Below are positions 1-5,177 of a DNA stretch of 5,177 nt, one piece after another. This DNA is from Clostridia bacterium. GTDB taxonomy: Bacteria > Bacillota_E > RBS10-35 > JAJYVN01. Location of the stretch: contig DAHWHV010000174.1 of NCBI GenBank assembly GCA_027335545.1, forward strand, positions 1-5,177, given 5' to 3'. Within the stretch, counting starts at the first letter, position 1. Each line of letters starts with the position of its first letter. The translations under genes were made by a program, and so were the position numbers. Under the pieces are notes generated by a model that saw only the letters and a list, made by a program, of their open reading frames with translations, made no database searches and was not told the DNA's origin.

Positions 1-2726
1 GCGGCCGGGCGGTGGCGCCAGCAGCGCGGGCAGCGCGGCTCGGCCGTCGCCTCCACGCGCACGCCCTCCCCCACCCCCAACTGCACCCCGGCCACCAGGA
101 GCAGGTCGGGCAACTCCGCCGCGAGCGGCTGCAGCAACCCCAGGTCGGCCTCGGTCACGCCAGCGTGGACGGCGGCCTGGGCCGCCTTGCCGAGCCGCCC
201 GGCGGCGATCTCCGGCTCCACGGCCCGCGCCACGGACTCCCGCAGGCGCAGCAGCGACTCCCAGCGCCGCTGGGCCTCCTCGCCCCAACCCGGGAGGGCC
301 TCCGGCGGTTCCTGCCCCTCCCACAGCAGCAGGTGCACCGAGTCGGGGTCCCCAGGGCGCTTGGGCAGGTGGGCCCAGGCCTCGTCGGCCGTGTGCGGCA
401 GGATCGGCGCGATCATCGCCAACAGCCCCCGCGCCGCCGCATACAGCGCCACCTGCGCCCCGCGGCGCTCGGGGGCCTCCGGCGCGGCGCAGTACAGGCG
501 GTCCTTCGCCACGTCCAGGTAGAAGCTGGAGAGGTCCTGGACGCAGAGGTCCGTCACCAGGTGGTAGACGGCGTTGAAGCGAGACTCCAGGTACGCCGCG
601 CGGGCCTGGCGCATGCAGGCGCCCAGCCGGGCCACCAGCCACAGGTCCCGCTCGGGCAGGCCGGCGTAGTCCGGCTCCGCCGCGGGCACGAAGCCGTTCA
701 GGTTCCCCAACAGGAAGCGCAGGGTGTTGCGGATCTTGCGGTAGACCTCGCCGACCTGGGCGAGGATGTCCTGGCTGACCCGCACGTCCGCGGTGTAATC
801 GACGCTGGCCACCCAGAGACGCAGGATGTCCACGCCCCATTGCCGCAGGAGGTCCGCCGGATCGATGACGTTGCCCAGGGACTTGTGCATGGCCCGGCCC
901 TGGCCGTCCAGCACCCAGCCGTGGCAGAGCACGCCGCGATAGGGGGCCTCGCCGCGCGTCGCCACCGCCGTGAGCAGCGAACTCTGAAACCAGCCGCGGA
1001 ACTGATCCGGCCCCTCCAGATAGAGGTCGGCGGGCCAGGCCAGCGCCGGGTCCTGGGCCAGGACCGCCGCGTGCGTGCAGCCGCTGTCGAACCACACGTC
1101 CAGGATGTCCCCGTCCTTGCGCACGGCCGCCCCCCCGCAGCGGGGACAGAGCACACCGGGCGGCAGGAAGTCCTCGGCCGGCCGTTCCCACCACGCATCC
1201 GCCCCCTCGGCCCGGACGAGCGCGGCGATGCGGGCGAAGACCTCCGGAAGCAGCAGCGGCTCGCCGCAGCCGGTGCAGTGCAGCACCGGGATCGGCACGC
1301 CCCAGACCCGCTGGCGGGACAGGCACCAGGCCTCGCGGCCGCGCAGCATGTCCGCCATGCGCTGCCGCCCCCAGGCCGGCTGCCAGCGCACCTGGGCGAC
1401 CGCCCGCAGGGCCTGCTCCCGTAGGCCCTCCAGCCGGCAGAACCACTGCTCGGTGGCCCGCCAGATCACCGGCCGCTTGCAGCGCCAGCAGTGGGCGTAC
1501 TCGTGCCGGATCGGCGCGGCGGCCCAGAGGGCCCCGCGGGCCCGCAGCAGGCCCACGATGCGCTCGTTGGCCGCCGCGTAGAAGAGGCCGGCGAGCTCCC
1601 CCCCCTCGGCGGTGAAGCGGCCCCGGTCGTCCAGCGGCTGCAGCACGGGCAGGCCGTGGCGCCGCCCGGTCTCGAAGTCCTCGCGCCCGTGACCGGGCGC
1701 CGTGTGCACCAGTCCGGTGCCCTCGTCGGCCGCCACGTGGTCCGCCAGGACGATCGGGCTCTCCCGCTCCAGGAAGGGGTGGGCGCAGACCACGCCCTCC
1801 AGGTCGCTGCCCCGCAGGCGCAGCAGCACCTCCGGCTCCGCGACGCCGGCGGCGGCCGCCAGAAACCCCACCCGGCTCGCCGCGCAGAGCACCGGGCCGG
1901 ACGCCGTGCGCACCACGGCGTACTCCACCTCCGGGTGAGCGGCGATAGCCACATTGGCCGGCAGGGTCCAGGGCGTGGTGGTCCAGATCGCCGCAGCGGC
2001 CCCCGCGGGCAGGCTCCCCCGCCCGTCCCGCACCGGGAAGAGGACGGTGATCCCCGGCGACTCAAGCTCGTGGAACTCGACCTCCGCCTCGGCCAGGGCG
2101 GTCGTGCACTCCGGGCACCAGTACACCGGCTGCAGGCCGCGCCGGATCAGGCCGGCGGCGGCCATCCGGCCGAAGACCGCGATCTCCTCGGCCTCGTAGG
2201 CGGCGTCCAGGGTGACGTAGGGGTGCTCCCAGTCGGCGAGGATTCCCAGGCGCACGAACTGGGCGGTCATCGTCTCCAGGAAGGACAGGGCGAACGCGCG
2301 GCAGCGGCGCCGCAGTTCCAGCGCCGCCGTCCGGTTGCGGTCCAGGCCGTACTTCTTCAGGGCCTGCAACTCGACGGGTAGGCCGTGGCTGTCCCAGCCC
2401 GGGACGTTGGGGGCGTCCTCCCCAAGCAGGGTGTGGAAGCGCACGGTGAAGTCCTTGAGCGACTTGTTCAGGGCCGTGCCCATGTGGATGTTGCCGTTCA
2501 CGTACGGCGGCCCGTCGTGGAAGATGAATTTGGGCGCACCGCGGCGCGCCTCCCGGATGCGGCCGTAGAGCCCGGACTCCACCCAGCGCCGCTGCAGCTC
2601 CGGCTCGCGCCGCGGCAGGTCCGCCTTCATGGGGAAGGCGGTCTGGGGGAGCTGCAGCGTGGCCCGGAAGTCCACGCCCCCGGTCCCGGCGACCGGTCCT
2701 GGGGCCTCCGCGCTGGGCCTGGGCAC
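1..2726 (-). CDS. ileS: Isoleucine--tRNA ligase (IleRS), 3' end cut by window edge
   Basis: Cytoplasmic class I synthetase that charges tRNA-Ile (EC 6.1.1.5). Numbering is from the GTG at 2675, where the family-like N-terminus DFRATLQLPQTAFPMKADL begins; 891 residues are visible. In order: HIGH motif as HMGT at 64-67 (GPPYVNGNIHMGTALNK); zinc-type cysteines C187/C190 (YWCPEC) and C396/C399 (HCWRCK); CP1 editing domain with TTTPWTLP at 232-239 and editing Asp D333 (GHGREDFETG); a second ribbon C467/C470 and C510/C513; WFDSG at 528-532; KMSKS loop as AMHKS at 595-599; anticodon-binding domain near 767 (ADEAWAHLP); and the first half of the C-terminal zinc finger, C882-PR-C885-W. The other two cysteines and the stop lie outside. 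The start is uncertain. I chose GTG 2726 because GGGGAG sits 7 bases upstream, although GTG 2675 fits the family better and puts HIGH at the E. coli position. Identity is secure. Confidence 0.97.
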   Translation of the reverse strand, partial: MPRPSAEAPGPVAGTGGVDFRATLQLPQTAFPMKADLPRREPELQRRWVESGLYGRIREARRGAPKFIFHDGPPYVNGNIHMGTALNKSLKDFTVRFHTLLGEDAPNVPGWDSHGLPVELQALKKYGLDRNRTAALELRRRCRAFALSFLETMTAQFVRLGILADWEHPYVTLDAAYEAEEIAVFGRMAAAGLIRRGLQPVYWCPECTTALAEAEVEFHELESPGITVLFPVRDGRGSLPAGAAAAIWTTTPWTLPANVAIAAHPEVEYAVVRTASGPVLCAASRVGFLAAAAGVAEPEVLLRLRGSDLEGVVCAHPFLERESPIVLADHVAADEGTGLVHTAPGHGREDFETGRRHGLPVLQPLDDRGRFTAEGGELAGLFYAAANERIVGLLRARGALWAAAPIRHEYAHCWRCKRPVIWRATEQWFCRLEGLREQALRAVAQVRWQPAWGRQRMADMLRGREAWCLSRQRVWGVPIPVLHCTGCGEPLLLPEVFARIAALVRAEGADAWWERPAEDFLPPGVLCPRCGGAAVRKDGDILDVWFDSGCTHAAVLAQDPALAWPADLYLEGPDQFRGWFQSSLLTAVATRGEAPYRGVLCHGWVLDGQGRAMHKSLGNVIDPADLLRQWGVDILRLWVASVDYTADVRVSQDILAQVGEVYRKIRNTLRFLLGNLNGFVPAAEPDYAGLPERDLWLVARLGACMRQARAAYLESRFNAVYHLVTDLCVQDLSSFYLDVAKDRLYCAAPEAPERRGAQVALYAAARGLLAMIAPILPHTADEAWAHLPKRPGDPDSVHLLLWEGQEPPEALPGWGEEAQRRWESLLRLRESVARAVEPEIAAGRLGKAAQAAVHAGVTEADLGLLQPLAAELPDLLLVAGVQLGVGEGVRVEATAEPRCPRCWRHRPA

Positions 2727-2733
2727 CCGACGA

Positions 2734-2739
2734 CTCCCC
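2734..2739 (-). promoter_or_regulatory. Ribosome binding site of ileS deciding the start
   Basis: On the minus strand GAAAGGGGAG is followed by a 7-base spacer (TCGTCGG) and then an in-frame GTG at 2726. The alternative GTG at 2675 has only a G-run one base upstream, too close to serve as a Shine-Dalgarno. This site favours the longer protein with a 17-residue Pro/Gly/Ala-rich extension. Confidence 0.55.
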
Positions 2740-2754
2740 TTTCGCGCGCACCCC

Positions 2755-2770
2755 GCGCCCGGCCGGGCGC
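2755..2770 (-). repeat. Perfect 16-bp palindrome in the ileS leader
   Basis: GCGCCCGGCCGGGCGC equals its own reverse complement. As RNA it can form a 6-bp stem with a GGCC loop about 15 bases upstream of the ileS Shine-Dalgarno; as DNA it could be a dimeric operator. In such GC-rich sequence a chance palindrome is also possible. No function is assigned. Confidence 0.5.
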
Positions 2771-2777
2771 CCCCGAG

Positions 2778-2794
2778 GGCTGGCCAACCCAGCC
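2778..2794 (-). repeat. Short hairpin at the predicted 5' end of the ileS transcript
   Basis: Minus-strand GGCTGG, loop GTTGG, CCAGCC: a perfect 6-bp stem with a 5-base loop. It begins about where transcription would start if TATAGT at 2802-2807 is the -10 box, so it would be a 5'-terminal stem-loop. I see no T-box antiterminator motif around it. Confidence 0.4.
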
Positions 2795-2801
2795 GACCTC
2801 C

Positions 2802-2807
2802 CACTAT
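2802..2807 (-). promoter_or_regulatory. Possible -10 box of an ileS promoter
   Basis: TATAGT on the minus strand differs from TATAAT by one base. It is the only AT-rich island in the 184-base gap between efp and ileS, about 75 bases before the ileS start. No convincing TTGACA-like -35 box lies 16-19 bases upstream, and there is no TGn extension, so the call rests on the -10 and its position alone. Confidence 0.35.
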
Positions 2808-2843
2808 AGCCCAACCGCCCCAGGCACCGCGACTCCGCCGCCC

Positions 2844-2889
2844 GCGGGGGCGCGGCCCGCCCCCGCCCCCAGGCCCGGCAGCCGGGGCC
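2844..2889 (-). terminator. GC-only hairpins after efp, possible terminator
   Basis: Two inverted repeats follow the efp stop. The one nearer efp (2872-2889) pairs GGCCCCGG with CCGGGCC around a CTG loop, with one bulged C. The second (2844-2866) is a perfect 9-bp stem, GCGGGGGCG with CGCCCCCGC, around a 5-base loop. Neither is followed by a T-run, so a classical intrinsic terminator is not shown. Position between efp and the putative ileS promoter makes an end of transcription plausible. Confidence 0.35.
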
Positions 2890-2910
2890 GGCGCACCAGC
2901 CGCCTCCCGC

Positions 2911-3477
2911 TCAGGCCCGCCCGACGTAGGCCCCCGTCCGCGTGTCCACCTTGATCCGCTCGCCGCGGTCGATGAACAGGGGCACCTGCACCGTGGCCCC
3001 CGTGTCGATCACCGCGGCCTTGGTCGTGTTGCTCACCGTGTCGCCCTTGATCCCGGGCTCGGTGGAGGCGACCTCCGTCTCGATGGTGGTCGGCAGTTCC
3101 ACATCGACGATCCCGCCCTTGTAGGTGGTCACCAGGATCGCCATGTTCTCCTGCAGGAAGCGGCGCTGGTCCCCGATCGCCTCGGCGCGCACCGGGAACT
3201 GCTCGTAGCTCTCCTTGTCCATCAGATGGTATTCGCCGTCCGCCTCGTACAGAAACTGCATGTCCCGCCGCTCGACCAGCGCGGCGGGGATCTTCTCGGC
3301 GGAACGAAACGTCCGCTCATAGATCGCCCCGCTCTGCAGGTTCTTCAGCCGCGCGCGCACGAAGGCGGGGCCCTTCCCTGGCTTGACGTGGTTACTCTCC
3401 AGCACCAGCGTCGGCGCCCCGTCCAGCTCGACCGTCATCCCCGGCCGCCAATCCGTCGTCGAAGTCATCTCCGCCAT
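2911..3477 (-). CDS. efp: Elongation factor P (EF-P)
   Basis: Ribosome-associated factor that binds between the P and E sites and promotes peptide bond formation at polyproline stretches. From ATG 3477 the protein has 188 residues, the usual family length. Visible are the N-terminal KOW-like domain with the tip loop HVKPGKGPAF (modifiable lysine K35), FVRARLKNLQSGAIYERTF, the first OB domain with MQFLYEADGEYHLMDKESYEQF, and the C-terminal OB domain with EPGIKGDTVSNTTKAA ending VDTRTGAYVGRA. The tip carries Lys, as in E. coli and Bacillus types, not Arg; no modifying enzyme gene lies in the window. Alternatives: ATG 3495 (194 residues, AGGA touching the start), GTG 3489 (AGGA 6 bases away), or ATG 3468, which would number the tip lysine K32 as in B. 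subtilis. ATG 3477 has GGGAG 11 bases upstream. The family TKPA stretch reads TKAA here. Confidence 0.97.
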   Translation of the reverse strand: MAEMTSTTDWRPGMTVELDGAPTLVLESNHVKPGKGPAFVRARLKNLQSGAIYERTFRSAEKIPAALVERRDMQFLYEADGEYHLMDKESYEQFPVRAEAIGDQRRFLQENMAILVTTYKGGIVDVELPTTIETEVASTEPGIKGDTVSNTTKAAVIDTGATVQVPLFIDRGERIKVDTRTGAYVGRA

Positions 3478-3503
3478 GCCTGCCACCACTCCCATTCCTC
3501 ATC

Positions 3504-3532
3504 AGACCCAGAGACCCAGCCGGCAGACCCAG
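3504..3532 (-). repeat. Three 8-bp direct repeats upstream of efp
   Basis: AGACCCAG (plus-strand reading) occurs at 3504-3511, 3512-3519 and 3525-3532. On the efp strand it reads CTGGGTCT three times, ending 27 bases before ATG 3477. The copies are exact, but spacing is uneven (8 and 13 bases start to start). This could be slippage in the untranslated leader or a binding site; nothing shows which. The rest of the gap up to 3638 holds the hairpin at 3615-3636 and no visible promoter box. Confidence 0.5.
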
Positions 3533-3614
3533 CCATCAGCCCCGGCCGGCGGACCCGGCAGACGCACGCCAACTCGGCCTGCGCACCCGGCCAGCGGAGC
3601 AGAACCGCGCGCTC

Positions 3615-3636
3615 GGCGCGGCCACACGGCCGCGCC
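3615..3636 (-). terminator. Perfect 9-bp hairpin just after the aminopeptidase stop
   Basis: GGCGCGGCC, loop GTGT, GGCCGCGCC on the minus strand, beginning two bases after the TGA at 3639-3641. The stem is entirely G:C. It is followed by GAGCGCGCGG with no T-run, so it may be a terminator of the U-less kind reported in high-GC bacteria, or an mRNA 3'-end stabiliser. Its position suggests the aroQ-aminopeptidase transcript ends here at least in part, leaving efp with some separate expression. Confidence 0.45.
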
Positions 3637-3638
3637 GT

Positions 3639-4721
3639 TCAAAAACCCAGGGGCGTGGCGCTCAGCACCTCTGCCCCCGCCGCGCCGACCAGGACCAACT
3701 GCTCCAGGCGCACCCCGAACCGTCCGGGCAGGTAGACGCCGGGCTCGACGGTGACCACGGCGCCCGCGGGCAGGCGCACGCGCGGGTCGGCCAGCGGGGA
3801 GAGCCGGGGGCGTTCGTGGACGGCCAAGCCGACGCCGTGCCCGGTGCCATGGCCGAAGTACCCCCCGTACCCGGCGGCGGCGATCACCCCCCGCGCCGCC
3901 GCGTCGACCTCGACGCCCGTGGCGCCGGGGCGCACGGCCGCCACCCCGGCGTCCAGGGCGCGGCGCACGGTGTCCCAGACCGCGGCGGCGTCGGGGGGCG
4001 GTGCCCCGCCGGGCACGCGCACCGTGCGCGTCATGTCCGAGCAGTACCCGCCCCACACCGCCCCCACGTCGACCACCACCACCTCGCCGGCCCGCAGCGG
4101 CCGCGGCCCCGGGATGGCGTGGGCCATCGCCCCGCCCGGGCCGGCCGCGATGATCGGGGGGAACGAAACCCCGTCCGCCCCGGCCCGGCGGAGGCGGTAC
4201 TCGAACTCCGCCGCCAGGGCGGCCTCCGTCTCGCCGGCCCGCACGGACGGCAGCCAGGCCGCAAAGGCCTCGTCGGTGAGCGCCGCCGAGCGGCGGATCG
4301 CCGCCAACTCCTCAGGGTCCTTGACCAGGCGCAGATCGCCGAGCAGGTCGGGCACCGGCAGCAGGCGGACGCCCCTGCACCCCCGCCGCCAGGCGCGGTA
4401 GGTGGCGTAGCTGACCTGGTCCGGCTCGAAGGCCAGGGCGGTCACGCCCGCCTCCGCGCACAGCCGGGCGATGAACTCGACGGTCTCCGCCTTCTCGACC
4501 CGCACCAGGCGCCAGTCGGGCGCCTCCGCCTCGGCCTGCTCCCAGAAGCGGGCGTCCGTCAGGATGGCGGCGTCCGTCGGGGTCACCCAGAGCAGGGCCG
4601 TATCCCCGCGGAAGCCCGAGAGGTAGCGCCGGTTCTCCGGGGCGGCGACCAGCAGCGCCTGGGCCTGGGGTAGGCGCTGGGCCAGCAGCGCGCGCAGCGC
4701 GGTCAGGCGGGGCTCGCTCAT
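3639..4721 (-). CDS. papA: Xaa-Pro aminopeptidase, M24 family
   Basis: Cytoplasmic dinuclear-metal peptidase that cleaves the bond before proline (Xaa-Pro aminopeptidase or dipeptidase). It has 360 residues, close to B. subtilis YqhT/PapA and shorter than E. coli PepP. The N-terminal creatinase-like domain (about 1-130) shows NRRYLSGF and ILTDARFWEQA. The catalytic pita-bread domain (about 138-350) has all five metal ligands: D218 (VVVDVGA), D229 (SDMTRT), H295 (GHGTGHGVGL), E326 (TVEPGVYLPG) and E340 (VRLEQLVLV). H201 in AHAIPG is the expected substrate-binding histidine. The start ATG overlaps the aroQ stop by ATGA, with a weak GGGGG 9 bases upstream, so translation is probably coupled to aroQ. 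A PPP run at 241-243 is a possible EF-P-dependent stall site. Sequence alone does not separate aminopeptidase from dipeptidase activity; the symbol follows the conserved gene order. Confidence 0.95.
   Translation of the reverse strand: MSEPRLTALRALLAQRLPQAQALLVAAPENRRYLSGFRGDTALLWVTPTDAAILTDARFWEQAEAEAPDWRLVRVEKAETVEFIARLCAEAGVTALAFEPDQVSYATYRAWRRGCRGVRLLPVPDLLGDLRLVKDPEELAAIRRSAALTDEAFAAWLPSVRAGETEAALAAEFEYRLRRAGADGVSFPPIIAAGPGGAMAHAIPGPRPLRAGEVVVVDVGAVWGGYCSDMTRTVRVPGGAPPPDAAAVWDTVRRALDAGVAAVRPGATGVEVDAAARGVIAAAGYGGYFGHGTGHGVGLAVHERPRLSPLADPRVRLPAGAVVTVEPGVYLPGRFGVRLEQLVLVGAAGAEVLSATPLGF
4718..4721 (-). other. ATGA stop-start overlap of aroQ and aminopeptidase
   Basis: The aminopeptidase ATG (4721-4719) and the aroQ TGA (4720-4718) share two bases. 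Such overlaps normally mean one mRNA with re-initiation by the same ribosome, which ties the two expression levels together. Confidence 0.9.
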
Positions 4722-5173
4722 GGCCGGGCACCCCCGATCCGCGCCAGCAGGCCCCGCAGGGCCAGCGGATAGCCGTGGGCGCCGAAGCCGGAGACGCTGC
4801 CGCGGCAGACCGCGGCCACCAGCGAGACGTGGCGGAAGGGCTCGCGCGCCGCCGGCTGGGACAGGTGGACCTCCACGGCCGGCACCCCCAGTTCGCCGAC
4901 GGCGGCCAGGGCGTCGCGGATCGCCACACTGGTGTGGGTGTAGCCGGCGGGGTTGATCAGGATGCCGGCGAAGCGCCCGAGGGCCTGCTGGATCGCCGTG
5001 ACGATCTCCCCCTCCCCGTTGTGCTGGACGCACACGACCTCGGCGCCGCACTCGGCCCCGAGGCGCACCAGGCCCGCGTCGATCTCCGCCAGGGGGACGC
5101 CGCCGTACACCCCGGGCTCGCGCCGCCCCAACAGGTTCAGATTCGGGCCATGGATCACCAGGACCGCCGGCAA
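4718..5173 (-). CDS. aroQ: 3-dehydroquinate dehydratase, type II
   Basis: Converts 3-dehydroquinate to 3-dehydroshikimate, the third step of the shikimate pathway (EC 4.2.1.10); type II enzymes form dodecamers in the cytoplasm. From TTG 5173 the protein has 151 residues, a normal family length. Visible are the opening VLVIHGPNLNLLGRREPGVYG with lid arginine R18 and catalytic Y23, HNGEGEIV at 51-58, INPAGYTHTS with N74 and catalytic H80, EVHLSQ with H103, REPFR with R114, and GFGAHGYPLAL near the end. The usual HLSN reads HLSQ here. TTG 5173 starts where family members start, but only four bases precede it in the window. A start further upstream, and any ribosome binding site, cannot be judged. 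It heads the visible operon and is coupled to the aminopeptidase. Confidence 0.95.
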   Translation of the reverse strand: MPAVLVIHGPNLNLLGRREPGVYGGVPLAEIDAGLVRLGAECGAEVVCVQHNGEGEIVTAIQQALGRFAGILINPAGYTHTSVAIRDALAAVGELGVPAVEVHLSQPAAREPFRHVSLVAAVCRGSVSGFGAHGYPLALRGLLARIGGARP

Positions 5174-5177
5174 GGCG

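Noticed and set aside
12..1424. 470-residue plus-strand open reading frame
   Set aside because: It lies antisense to ileS, whose minus-strand frame carries the conserved KMSKS-region, WFDSG and anticodon-domain motifs. The plus-strand product is Arg/Gln/His/Pro-rich with no recognisable domain, typical of GC-rich shadow frames.
1491..2381. 296-residue plus-strand open reading frame
   Set aside because: Antisense to the IleRS editing domain; composition is low-complexity and no family is recognisable.
2062..2814. 250-residue minus-strand frame overlapping the ileS start
   Set aside because: It is the wrong frame of ileS; the correct frame gives the HIGH region and zinc cysteines, while this one gives Arg/Gly/Pro-rich sequence.
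2727..2910. tRNA, small RNA or T-box in the efp-ileS gap
   Set aside because: No cloverleaf, GTTCRA-type arm or T-box antiterminator sequence was seen; only short GC-rich stems are present.
2629..3735. 368-residue plus-strand frame spanning efp and both gaps
   Set aside because: It crosses the well-supported efp gene on the opposite strand and both intergenic hairpins; no domain is visible, and its length is explained by scarcity of stop codons at high GC.
3502..4056. 184-residue minus-strand frame covering the aminopeptidase end and the gap before efp
   Set aside because: Off-frame with the M24 catalytic motifs and dominated by Arg and Gly; no sign of a real protein.
1..5177. CRISPR array, insertion sequence, prophage or defence genes
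   Set aside because: No spaced repeats, transposase motifs, terminal inverted repeats or compositional break; the whole window is uniform GC-rich housekeeping DNA.

Overview
This is an ordinary housekeeping stretch of a very GC-rich bacterial chromosome. Four protein genes, all on the minus strand, fill nearly all of it. Read in the direction of transcription (right to left) they are: aroQ (type II 3-dehydroquinate dehydratase, start at or just beyond the right edge), a 360-residue Xaa-Pro aminopeptidase of the M24 family, efp (elongation factor P), and ileS (isoleucyl-tRNA synthetase, running off the left edge about one zinc-finger half short of its C-terminus). No gene on the plus strand could be supported. 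The long plus-strand reading frames are GC-rich shadows of these genes.

The order aroQ - aminopeptidase P - efp is the Bacillus subtilis order yqhS - yqhT - efp. The EF-P and the synthetase also read like Firmicutes proteins. Together with the very high G+C (estimated by eye, not counted), this suggests a high-GC Firmicute lineage such as Symbiobacterium- or Thermaerobacter-like bacteria. That placement is inference.

Layout: aroQ (4718-5173) overlaps the aminopeptidase (3639-4721) by an ATGA, so the two are surely co-transcribed. A perfect 9-bp hairpin lies two bases after the aminopeptidase stop (3615-3636). The 161-base gap up to the chosen efp start also holds three AGACCCAG repeats (plus-strand reading). 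efp occupies 2911-3477 (start uncertain). The 184-base gap 2727-2910 holds two GC-only hairpins after efp, then a TATAGT -10-like box, two short hairpins and a good Shine-Dalgarno in front of ileS. ileS therefore probably has its own promoter.

The common theme is translation and proline handling. EF-P relieves ribosome stalling at proline runs, the aminopeptidase removes residues in front of proline and itself contains a PPP run, and IleRS charges tRNA-Ile. AroQ is the odd one out (shikimate pathway) but is a conserved neighbour of this set. I found no mobile element, CRISPR, tRNA, or undescribed system. The points worth a second look are the altered class I signatures of IleRS, the structured non-T-box ileS leader, and start-site questions.
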